Assembly: GCA_021794425.1 (NCBI GenBank) | Contig: JAJYQV010000017.1 | Span: 1-32,916 of the forward strand | DNA from: a bacterium | GTDB lineage: Bacteria; Patescibacteriota; Minisyncoccia; Phycocordibacterales; Phycocordibacteraceae | Direction: 5' to 3' | DNA: 32,916 bases | Shown here: piece after piece, positions 1 to 5,728 of the stretch | Layout: each line of letters starts with the position of its first letter | How positions within the stretch are numbered: the first letter of the stretch is position 1 | The notes under the pieces: generated by a model | The model's database searches: none | What the model saw: only the letters and a program-made list of their open reading frames with translations | Told to the model about the DNA's origin: nothing | Program-made: the position numbers and the translations under genes

Positions 1-181
1 TCCCCGATGAACCGACGATCTTCGCTGCGGGAATCGCGAAGAAGCCATCGTTGCAACCGATATCCATGAAGGCCATGCCCTCTTGGAGCCCTGCGGCGCG
101 CAGGAGCTTCTCCGGGTCGAGCTTCTTTCGCCGGGTTTCTTCGTCGTATTGAAAACCGATGCCGTGGGTGTGGGCGTGCAT
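1..181 (-). CDS. SAM-dependent methyltransferase, N-terminal part (runs off left edge)
   Basis: This frame is absent from the ORF track because it leaves the window. Read on the minus strand from the ATG at 181 it begins MHAHTHGIGFQYDEE, continues through a charged 'KKLDPEKLLRAAGL' segment, and reaches 'GMAFMDIGCNDGFFAIPAA', the glycine-rich motif I of class I SAM methyltransferases (D-I-G-C-N-D-G-F-F). The layout of a basic helix followed by 'L...GL..GM...DIGCGTG' is known from UbiE/ArsM-like small-molecule methyltransferases. The start is 21 nt after the pcm stop codon and the frame is closed upstream by that same TGA, so it is probably the next gene of the operon. The substrate cannot be told from about 60 residues. 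Confidence 0.75.
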   Translation of the reverse strand, partial: MHAHTHGIGFQYDEETRRKKLDPEKLLRAAGLQEGMAFMDIGCNDGFFAIPAAKIVGSSG

Positions 182-202
182 GTGCTCTATGCTAGCACGT
201 AT

Positions 203-811
203 TCAGGTGACGAGCGGGACGAAGGCGTAACCCTCGTGGCAACGGGTGGTGAAGTCGTCGCCCGCGCGGTCGACGACGCAGATAGCGTTCCCGACAGGGA
301 TGACCATGCGGCCGCCGTCGGCGAGCTCTGCGGCGAGCGCGCGGGGCACCTCGCGCGCGGCGGCCGAGACGAGGATGCGGTCGAAGGGCGCGGCGGAGGG
401 CTTCCCGAGCGCCGCGCCTGCCTGCTCGATGCGCGCGTTTGCCGGCGCATACTTCGCGAGGTTCTGCTGCCCGAACGCCACCAGCTCGGGGACGCGTTCC
501 AGGCCGGTCACTTCCCCGCCCTTGCCGACGAGCTCGGCAAGGAGCGCGGTCGTGTAGCCTGAGCCGCTGCCGACGTCGAGCACGCGATTGCCCGGCTCGA
601 CGGCCAGCTCTTCGAGGCAGAATGCGACGACAGTCGGTTGCGAGATGGTCTGCCCGTAGCCGATCGGGAGGGCGGTGTCGAGATAGGCGGCGGGCTTTTC
701 TTCTTTTGGCACGAAGTCGGCGCGGTCGATCGCGCGGAAGGCCGCCTCGACTGCCGGCGTGCGGAGCGCGCCGGTCATCCTAAGTTCGCTTGCGAGTGTC
801 TCATTTGTCAT
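203..811 (-). CDS. pcm: Protein-L-isoaspartate O-methyltransferase
   Basis: Pcm transfers a methyl group from SAM to isoaspartyl residues in aged proteins, starting their conversion back to aspartate. The 202-residue product has the family's usual length. It shows the N-terminal 'FRAIDRADFVP' segment, the PIMT signature region 'ALPIGYGQTISQPTVVAF' (substrate and Ser/Thr loop), and SAM motif I 'VLDVGSGSGYTTALLAELVG', followed by 'FDRILVSAAAREVP' and 'LADGGRMVIPVG'. It lies 44 nt after the Nudix gene on the same strand. A TATAAG box just upstream of the ATG (minus strand TATAAGGACCTATG) could be a separate start of transcription. The setting with Nudix and alkyltransferase genes suggests a damage-repair operon. 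Confidence 0.93.
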   Translation of the reverse strand: MTNETLASELRMTGALRTPAVEAAFRAIDRADFVPKEEKPAAYLDTALPIGYGQTISQPTVVAFCLEELAVEPGNRVLDVGSGSGYTTALLAELVGKGGEVTGLERVPELVAFGQQNLAKYAPANARIEQAGAALGKPSAAPFDRILVSAAAREVPRALAAELADGGRMVIPVGNAICVVDRAGDDFTTRCHEGYAFVPLVT

Positions 812-855
812 AGGTCCTTATACGGTGTCGCGTCGTGGTCATCCGCGCGAACCCT

Positions 856-1332
856 TCAAGGTGATACGGTCACGATATGCTGTTCCAGGATTGACTGTCC
901 GTCACCGCCAAAAAGGAATTCTGCCTCAAGACGTTCGCCCGAGAGGACGCGCGGGAGCCAGTGGACATCATCAATCCACATCTGGTCGAATGGCACGGCG
1001 TCTGTCGGGTGCCACTGGGGCGCCATCTCCTCGCTCTCCGCAGGCTCGCCCTGCCACGCTTCGGCAGTGAAGACGTGACAGTCGAACTCCCACTCGGGGT
1101 GCTCAGCGAACACGAAGTGCAGCCGCGCTACCGGGACGGCATCTTCTTCGCGTATGGTCACGCCGATCTCTTCGTGTGCCTCGCGCACGGCCGCCCGGGG
1201 GACGGTCTCACCCTCCTGCACTTTGCCGCCCACGCCGTTCAGCTTCCCCACCCCGAAGCCGCGCTTCTTCATCGCGAGCAGGATCTGCCCGCGTTCCTTG
1301 TCGAGGAGAAACAGCAGTGTGACGGTTTTCAT
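856..1332 (-). CDS. Nudix hydrolase resembling MTH1/NUDT1 (oxidised purine dNTP diphosphatase)
   Basis: I use the ATG at 1332 (MKTVTLLFLL), 5 nt after the MGMT stop, rather than the longer track start, which would overlap the upstream gene. The 158-residue product has a full Nudix box (GX5EX7REUXEEXGU) at about residues 35-58. The part before it, 'MKKRGFGVGKLNGVGGKV', and the C-terminal 'MWIDDVHWLP' closely resemble human MTH1. Asn32, Trp119, Asp121 and Asp122 line up with MTH1 Asn33, Trp117, Asp119 and Asp120, the residues known to read the 8-oxo base. Likely role: hydrolysing 8-oxo-dGTP or 2-OH-dATP to monophosphates so they are not incorporated into DNA. The similarity is seen in the sequence; the substrate is inferred. 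Confidence 0.9.
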   Translation of the reverse strand: MKTVTLLFLLDKERGQILLAMKKRGFGVGKLNGVGGKVQEGETVPRAAVREAHEEIGVTIREEDAVPVARLHFVFAEHPEWEFDCHVFTAEAWQGEPAESEEMAPQWHPTDAVPFDQMWIDDVHWLPRVLSGERLEAEFLFGGDGQSILEQHIVTVSP

Positions 1333-1336
1333 TGCG

Positions 1337-1576
1337 TTATATGGTACTCCCCGCACGCTCACTCGCAAGAATCTCACGTTTACGAGAGGCGCCGCGATTG
1401 TAGCCACCCGGGGTGCCGTCGGCGCGGACGACGCGGTGGCACGGGATCGCGGGGTCGTAGTTGGTGTGCAAAATGTTCCCCACGGCGCGATACGCGCGCG
1501 GCCTCCCGGCCGCGCGCGCCACCTCGCTATAGGTCATCGTCTTCCCTTTCGGGATTGCGCGCGTGATGTCAAACAC
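1337..1576 (-). CDS. Methylated-DNA-protein cysteine methyltransferase domain (MGMT/Ogt), single-domain
   Basis: The frame encodes 'ITRAIPKGKTMTYSEVA', 'YRAVGNIL' and the active-site 'IPCHRVVRADGTPGGY'. This is the C-terminal DNA-binding and catalytic domain of O6-alkylguanine-DNA alkyltransferases, with the acceptor cysteine present (PCHR, not the PWHR of ATL proteins) and the Arg-finger 'YRAVGN'. No ATG fits the domain boundary, so I propose GTG at 1576 (79 residues). The alternative is ATG at 1657, giving 106 residues, overlapping the end of the nuclease gene and reading through the palindrome at 1594-1615. The track's 274-residue version is an artefact because its first two thirds overlap the nuclease gene in another frame. 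Known relatives without the N-terminal domain are common in bacteria. Confidence 0.85.
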   Translation of the reverse strand: MFDITRAIPKGKTMTYSEVARAAGRPRAYRAVGNILHTNYDPAIPCHRVVRADGTPGGYNRGASRKREILASERAGSTI

Positions 1577-1593
1577 TCTCTCACGAAACGAAG

Positions 1594-1615
1594 CTGTAGA
1601 AGTTCGACTTCTACA
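1594..1615. repeat. 22-nt palindromic repeat, copy A (second copy in leuS at 9825)
   Basis: The arms TGTAGAAGT and ACTTCTACA flank the central triplet TCG, and a leading C is also shared. The identical 22 nt recur inside leuS at 9825-9846. Here the repeat lies between the nuclease stop codon (1632) and the proposed GTG of the MGMT gene, so it is either in the leader or in the N-terminal coding part of that gene. Confidence 0.9.
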
Positions 1616-1631
1616 ACAGTTGCGGGATGAG

Positions 1632-2435
1632 TCAGGCGCCTTTCTTTTTCTTTGCATGATAGTGCGCCATGGAGATCTTGCCGGCTTCTTCGCGATAGAG
1701 GCAGTAGTCGCACGGGCCGCCACCGAACGCGGTGCCCACCGCAGGCATCTCATCGGAGAGGAGTGCTTCCTTGAGGCGCGTGAGGGTCGGTTCGACCCAG
1801 TCGTCAGAACCGGTGTACGGAATGAGTTTGATATCGAATTCGAGCTTTGCGTCGAACGCCTTGGCGTCTGAGTTGCCGTTGGCGTAGACGAAATAGCCGG
1901 TCGGCGAGACCGCAAAACCGTTCTTGCGGAAGAGCCATTGGTACACCTCCATCTGGCGCTTGTAGGAATCGTAGAGGTCGTCCGGCGAGGAGGGACCCTC
2001 TTTCTTCGAGGTTGCCTTGTAGTCGACGATGATGAGCTCGCCCGCAGGCGTGACCCACACGTCGTCGATGCCGCCGCGCAGGAGGATGTTGGTCGGCTCG
2101 TGGAGGTAGGAGATGCCGCGCTTGAACGCATCGCGCCACTCCTCAAGCTTCTCGTGTGCATACGGTACGGCGTCGATTCCGTACGTTTTCATCAAAGGAT
2201 GCGCCTCGGTTTTGGCACGGTAGGCGTCGAATTCGCGCTTGAAGAGCTCGTCGACCGCGTTGTTGAGGGTGAAGGAGGGGCCGGAGGGGCGCTTCACGCC
2301 GTAGCGCATGTCGAGGTAGGCGCAGCGCGGGCACTCTGAAAAGAGGTCGATCTTTGAACGGCTCACACGATAGGGCTCTTTTGATGACGGGTCAAAGATG
2401 CCCCACTTCCCTTTTTTGTAAGGGGAGGAGGCCAT
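1632..2435 (-). CDS. PD-(D/E)XK nuclease family protein with four-cysteine cluster (Cas4/RecB-like)
   Basis: The 267-residue product reads as a RecB/Cas4-type nuclease: 'SRSKIDLFSECPRCAYLD' at the N terminus, 'RGGIDDVWV' (metal-binding Asp at 124/125), 'GELIIVDYKAT' (Asp138-x-Lys140, the core D-x-K), 'YKRQMEVYQWLF' (QxxxY motif, Gln161/Tyr165) and 'GGGPCDYCLYRE'. Cys35xxCys38 and Cys242xxCys245 form a split CxxC pair that could hold an Fe-S cluster, as in Cas4/AddB, or zinc. It ends in a lysine-rich tail. Its ATG overlaps the upstream stop by 1 nt (TAATG), so translation is probably coupled. No cas genes or CRISPR repeats are in the window, so a role in general DNA end processing or repair is more likely than spacer acquisition. 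Confidence 0.85.
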   Translation of the reverse strand: MASSPYKKGKWGIFDPSSKEPYRVSRSKIDLFSECPRCAYLDMRYGVKRPSGPSFTLNNAVDELFKREFDAYRAKTEAHPLMKTYGIDAVPYAHEKLEEWRDAFKRGISYLHEPTNILLRGGIDDVWVTPAGELIIVDYKATSKKEGPSSPDDLYDSYKRQMEVYQWLFRKNGFAVSPTGYFVYANGNSDAKAFDAKLEFDIKLIPYTGSDDWVEPTLTRLKEALLSDEMPAVGTAFGGGPCDYCLYREEAGKISMAHYHAKKKKGA

Positions 2436-2971
2436 TACGGTGTCGCCGACGAAGTCGTTGCAGCGTCAGGTGCGCTCAGGGTGTGGAAGGGCGCGACCAC
2501 AGGCGCGCCGCTGTCAAAGTCGACATAGACACTGTCGACTTTGAGGTTGAACACGCCGCCATCGCCGCCGTCTCGGTACAGGACGACGGCGTAGGCGCGG
2601 TCTGGTGCAGTGTTGCGCAGCAGATTTACCGTCACGTTTGAGCGCGGGCCATGCACGCGCGTGGCGCCGAGCACGTTGCCGAGCGTCCCATCACTCGTCT
2701 CTTGTATGGCGACCCATACACCCGGCGGCGGCACCGTGACCGATTCGACCGTCACGCTTGAACCAGCCGACTGGTCCGCAACAGAGACGGCGCCGCTCCC
2801 GGACGCTGACACCTCCGTGTTGTTTGCGGTATTTGCGGTGGTGGTAGCAGAAGGGGTCGAGCGGAGCGGAGCGGCAGGCGAGACGCTCCCACCGAAAAAC
2901 CACGCGCCTACGAGAACGGCGCCGAACACGAAACCGGCGGCAAATGAATGCATAGAAAAGCCTTTCATCAT
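2435..2971 (-). CDS. Membrane-anchored surface protein with DUF7282-like domain
   Basis: The N terminus 'MHSFAAGFVFGAVLVGAWFFGG' is a signal or anchor segment. A low-complexity Ser/Thr/Ala linker follows (about residues 30-70). Then comes one globular domain with 'VESVTVPPPGVWVAIQET', 'GNVLGATRVHGPRSNVTVNL' and 'RAYAVVLYRDGGDGGVFNL'. That order (hydrophobic strand, 'GxVLGxS', 'VxVxL', 'LYxDxGxxG.F') is what I know from DUF7282-type extracellular domains; the call is by pattern only. The tail is again Thr/Ser/Ala-rich. The start codon overlaps the stop of the ATP-cone gene (ATGATG/TGA), and two adjacent ATGs are possible starts. Function unknown; exported, cell-surface location inferred. Confidence 0.7.
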   Translation of the reverse strand: MMKGFSMHSFAAGFVFGAVLVGAWFFGGSVSPAAPLRSTPSATTTANTANNTEVSASGSGAVSVADQSAGSSVTVESVTVPPPGVWVAIQETSDGTLGNVLGATRVHGPRSNVTVNLLRNTAPDRAYAVVLYRDGGDGGVFNLKVDSVYVDFDSGAPVVAPFHTLSAPDAATTSSATP

Positions 2972-3837
2972 AGGGAAAGAGTATCACGGGTTACGTCTGG
3001 AAGCGAAAGGAGTCCCTCCGCTTCAGCCATCAGGTCGCCAACCCGATCGGGCGAGAGGCGCAGCACGTCAAGCCGCCGGCGATCATGTACGATCTCGTCG
3101 ACGGCGATAATGCCGGCGTCGACGAGAAGGCGCTTCTCGGCGTGCGAGAGACGGGTGAGCGTCGTGATGGGGTACACTTTCGCGCGGCTCATGAGCATAA
3201 AGAGAGAATTGTCTTCCGGATAGCCCCAGCCGAGAAGCTCCACTCCCGAGCACTCGGCGTAGGCGATGGCTTCGGAAGTAAATTTCGTATTCGTGACCAG
3301 GAGGCCACGATCGATCGGGCACGCGCGGACATCCGGATGGCACGAGAAGATGTCATCGAAACGGCTCTTCACATAGAGGGCGACCTTGAGGTCGGTCTTG
3401 TAGTTCGGGTCGTTGTGGTACTTGAGTTCGGCGGCGAGGTACGTGTTCTGTTTCGGGTGCGAGGCATAGAAGTCGGTCTCGTGCATAACGCATTTCCCTT
3501 GGATCATCTTCCGCGTCTCGACGTGCCAGCCCTCGACGCGGAACAGATGCGAAACGAAGTCCTCAAACGGGTGGCCGGTGGGGCCGAGCTCCAGAAGCGC
3601 GCGGCGCAATGCGTAGCGTGCGGCGACCGGCCGCGACTCCTTCCGCAGGAGCGCAAAGGCGCGCGCGTAGATCTCTTTCGAGGTCATGCCCGGCACTACC
3701 GTGTCGGTGATGGTGCGCGAGATGCGCTCGGCCGTGTGTTCGCCGGCACCGGCTCGCTTGAGCGAGGTGACGAGAAGGGCCGGGTCAAAGACGACATCAG
3801 ACCCGTCCGCTTTGATGATGATGGGGAGGGCAGTCAT
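2968..3837 (-). CDS. ATP-cone domain fused to a restriction-endonuclease-like (PD-(D/E)XK) domain
   Basis: I start at ATG 3837, which overlaps the upstream stop by ATGA; the track's 474-residue version begins inside mnmA. The 289-residue product opens with an ATP-cone (about 1-95: 'IIIKADGSDVVFDPALLVTSLKRAG', then 'VAARYALRRALLELGPTGHPFE'), the nucleotide-sensing domain known from ribonucleotide reductases and NrdR. It continues with a nuclease-like fold: 'MHETDFYA' (Asp122), 'YLAAELKYHND' (Glu137-x-Lys139) and 'IDRGLLVTNTKFTSEAI', typical of Mrr-type endonuclease cores. The C-terminal quarter has a helix-hairpin-helix look ('KRLLVDAGIIAVDEIVHD'). A nuclease gated by the (d)ATP level is the inference. 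The fusion is known in archaea and CPR but its role is not established as far as I know. Confidence 0.8.
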   Translation of the reverse strand: MTALPIIIKADGSDVVFDPALLVTSLKRAGAGEHTAERISRTITDTVVPGMTSKEIYARAFALLRKESRPVAARYALRRALLELGPTGHPFEDFVSHLFRVEGWHVETRKMIQGKCVMHETDFYASHPKQNTYLAAELKYHNDPNYKTDLKVALYVKSRFDDIFSCHPDVRACPIDRGLLVTNTKFTSEAIAYAECSGVELLGWGYPEDNSLFMLMSRAKVYPITTLTRLSHAEKRLLVDAGIIAVDEIVHDRRRLDVLRLSPDRVGDLMAEAEGLLSLPDVTRDTLSL

Positions 3838-4247
3838 AGCGCCGTCGTCGTCGCGGTGATGCCGTTCACGGTCGCGGTTATCGGAAGGTTGGCGGGTGCC
3901 GCCACCGTCGCGGAGAAATCCAAGACCGTGCTCTGCTGCAGACAGATGCCGGTATCGGCGGGCATCAAGACGGCGACGAGGATGCCCGTCGTGCTTGAGG
4001 CGGTTCCGGTCGTCGTCGCGCTCGCGGAGAGCGAGGTGCAGGGCGTCGGCGCTTCGACCGAGCCGGTAATCGTATGGGTACCCCTCCTGAATGCGTCGTG
4101 GAGGGCGACCGACGGTGTGGGTGTTGTTGCTGGCTGAGGCGATGTCTTCTCGACGATATCGCGAGTGTGCGGCACTGAAAGCGCGAAGCCCGCAAGGATG
4201 ACGCAGGCAATGATGGTCGCGGCTACCAAAAGGCGTTTGTGGCTCAT
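3834..4247 (-). CDS. Secreted or membrane-anchored small protein, function unknown
   Basis: The 137-residue product has an N-terminal hydrophobic stretch 'LLVAATIIACVILAGFALSV' after a basic start (MSHKR), so it is exported or anchored. A Pro/Thr linker leads to a beta-rich, Thr/Ala/Ser-rich domain with two cysteines ('PTPCTSL' and 'GICLQQS') that could form a disulfide outside the cell. Its ATG overlaps the mnmA stop (ATGA) and its own TGA overlaps the next ATG in the same way, so it is embedded in a coupled operon. I do not recognise the family. Confidence 0.7.
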   Translation of the reverse strand: MSHKRLLVAATIIACVILAGFALSVPHTRDIVEKTSPQPATTPTPSVALHDAFRRGTHTITGSVEAPTPCTSLSASATTTGTASSTTGILVAVLMPADTGICLQQSTVLDFSATVAAPANLPITATVNGITATTTAL

Positions 4248-5359
4248 GAGGCAATGATACCACCGCCGACGAGTTCGTCACCCTGGTAAAAGACGATCGA
4301 CTGCCCGGGGGTGGGAATTTCCGGCAGCGGGGCTGCGCTCTGGAAGGTCTGACTTTCCGCACCCTGGATGCCAAGTCCTCTGGAACTTTCAACGCGCCCG
4401 GGAACGCGAGGACCGCGGTAACGATACTGCGCTTCGGTCGCGCGAGACGGCTCGCCGAGCCATTTGGCGTTAGTGAAGACTATCTCGCCGCGCGCGCGGA
4501 GCGCGCGCGGCGTCCTCTCCTTCCCCACGACAAGCTCATTTCTCGCGACCTCTTTGGCGAGAACGAACCAAGGACCCGGCTTGCGCGCCTTCGCGAGCGC
4601 GACGCGTTCGCCGAGGGTGTGCAGAAGCGCACCGTCGTGTTTCCCCACCGGGCGTCCGTCCTCGTCGAACGCGTCCCCTGGGTGCACCCCGAACTCGGCT
4701 CGGAGGAACTCCTCGACCGAAATGTTGCCGAGGAAACAGACGCCCTGGCTGTCGCGTTTCTCTGCCACCGGCACGTTGAACTTCTTCGCGAGTTTCCGCA
4801 CGCATTTCTTGCCCATCCGCCCCACCGGAAAGATGGTTGCGTCGAGGACTTCCTGCGGCACGGCCCAGAGAAAGTAGGATTGGTCCTTGTTAACATCATA
4901 ACCGCGCGACAGTCGGACGTGCCCCGCTTCGCCAAGATTGCTCGGGATGCCCGGCTCGCGGACGAGCCGGGCATAGTGGCCGGTCGCGATCGCGTCGGCG
5001 CCGCGCTCCTTGGCGAAGCGGTAGAAGGCACCGAACTTCACCTCGCGGTTGCACATCACGTCCGGATTCGGTGTGCGCCCGGCGGCATACTCCGACAGCA
5101 TGTAGTCGATAACCCCCCGCTTGTACTCTTCACTCGCGTCGAGGGTGAGAAACGGGATGTGCAGGCGCGCAGCCACGCGCATCGCATCACGCCGGTCAGC
5201 GGCCCAGGTGCAGGGCATGCCGGGCGGGTACCAGCCTTTCAGGTAGACGCCGGTCACCTTCGCGCCAGCGCGCTGCAAGAGCGCAGCCGACACGGCACTG
5301 TCTACGCCGCCCGAGAGACCGACGAACACTTTCTTTCCGCTCGCTTCGCTCACATCCAT
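4244..5359 (-). CDS. mnmA: tRNA-specific 2-thiouridylase MnmA
   Basis: MnmA thiolates U34 of tRNA-Lys, -Glu and -Gln using a persulfide sulfur and ATP. I start at ATG 5359 (MDVSEASGKKVFVGLSGGVDS); the longer track start reads through a terminator. Visible motifs are the PP-loop 'GLSGGVDSAVS', 'PNPDVMCNREVKFGAF' with the first catalytic Cys, 'ATGHYAR', 'DQSYFLWAV', 'GVCFLGN' with the second catalytic Cys, and 'HTLGERVALAKA'. At 371 residues it is a normal length. Oddly, the last beta-domain, usually a 'v.v.f..p..aiTPGQ' strand, is replaced by 'SSRGLGIQGAESQTFQ' before 'PTPGQSIVFYQGDELVGGG'; the DNA there is partly palindromic. A leaderless promoter lies just upstream, directly after a terminator. 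Confidence 0.95.
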   Translation of the reverse strand: MDVSEASGKKVFVGLSGGVDSAVSAALLQRAGAKVTGVYLKGWYPPGMPCTWAADRRDAMRVAARLHIPFLTLDASEEYKRGVIDYMLSEYAAGRTPNPDVMCNREVKFGAFYRFAKERGADAIATGHYARLVREPGIPSNLGEAGHVRLSRGYDVNKDQSYFLWAVPQEVLDATIFPVGRMGKKCVRKLAKKFNVPVAEKRDSQGVCFLGNISVEEFLRAEFGVHPGDAFDEDGRPVGKHDGALLHTLGERVALAKARKPGPWFVLAKEVARNELVVGKERTPRALRARGEIVFTNAKWLGEPSRATEAQYRYRGPRVPGRVESSRGLGIQGAESQTFQSAAPLPEIPTPGQSIVFYQGDELVGGGIIAS

Positions 5360-5366
5360 GTGGACG

Positions 5367-5375
5367 AGTGTAACA
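5367..5375 (-). promoter_or_regulatory. Extended -10 box of mnmA, leaderless start
   Basis: On the minus strand TGTTACACT (extended -10, TGnTANANT type) ends 7 nt before the mnmA ATG at 5359. Transcription would begin at or within 1-2 nt of the start codon. The box touches the T-run of the terminator at 5375-5400. Confidence 0.6.
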
Positions 5376-5400
5376 AAAAAACCCCGCTCGCGGGGTTTTT
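5375..5400 (-). terminator. Intrinsic terminator, bidirectional in form
   Basis: The hairpin CCCCGCTCGCGGGG is flanked by seven A on the left and five T on the right, so it can end transcripts in both directions. On the minus strand it closes the small gene ending at 5406, and the mnmA promoter follows at once. Confidence 0.85.
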
Positions 5401-5405
5401 CAGCT

Positions 5406-5657
5406 TCATCCCTTCGAACCTGAGGGGGTCTCGGCGAGAGGTGAGAAAGGGATTCGCAGATTCTCTGGGACAATGTGTGTTCCGTGACGCCAGAGCGTCC
5501 AGAGGAGTTCCCCGAGTACAAATACCCCTTGGTCCCCAAACGCATGGCACATCCCCAGGCAAATTCTATGGCTGATGTCCGGTCGCTCTTTTGATATTTC
5601 GGCAATCTGTTCACCGAGCCGATACAATTGGTCCGGGCTCATGTTGGAAAGGTCCAT
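5406..5657 (-). CDS. Small hypothetical protein (83 aa)
   Basis: The product begins MDLSNMSPDQLYRLGEQIAE, has two cysteines in 'ICLGMCHAFGDQGVFVLG', and ends in a Pro/Ser-rich tail. It has no membrane segment or signal. Support for coding is an unusually good ribosome site on the minus strand, AAAGGAGG about 7 nt before ATG, and a terminator 6 nt after the stop. It stands alone between mltG and mnmA. I do not recognise it. The strong Shine-Dalgarno contrasts with the leaderless genes around it. Confidence 0.6.
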   Translation of the reverse strand: MDLSNMSPDQLYRLGEQIAEISKERPDISHRICLGMCHAFGDQGVFVLGELLWTLWRHGTHIVPENLRIPFSPLAETPSGSKG

Positions 5658-5728
5658 AGGATACCTCCTTTGCTGTCGTTGAAGAACACTGCTGAAATTC
5701 TAGATTTAGGTGTAGCATCCAAGGCTCT

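Noticed and set aside
1337-2161. 274-aa ORF ending in the MGMT domain
   Set aside because: The first two thirds are the +1 shadow of the nuclease gene, Arg/Ser-rich and unrelated to any MGMT N-terminal domain.
2968-4392. 474-aa version of the ATP-cone protein, and similarly long versions of mnmA, mltG and leuS
   Set aside because: The extra N-terminal parts overlap upstream genes or terminators in another frame; the internal ATGs match family starts, ATGA overlaps or leaderless promoters.
4488-4512. Alternating CG palindrome in mnmA around GCCGCGCGCG
   Set aside because: Low-complexity GC run from Arg/Ala codons in a GC-rich gene; no second copy and no disturbance of the MnmA alignment.
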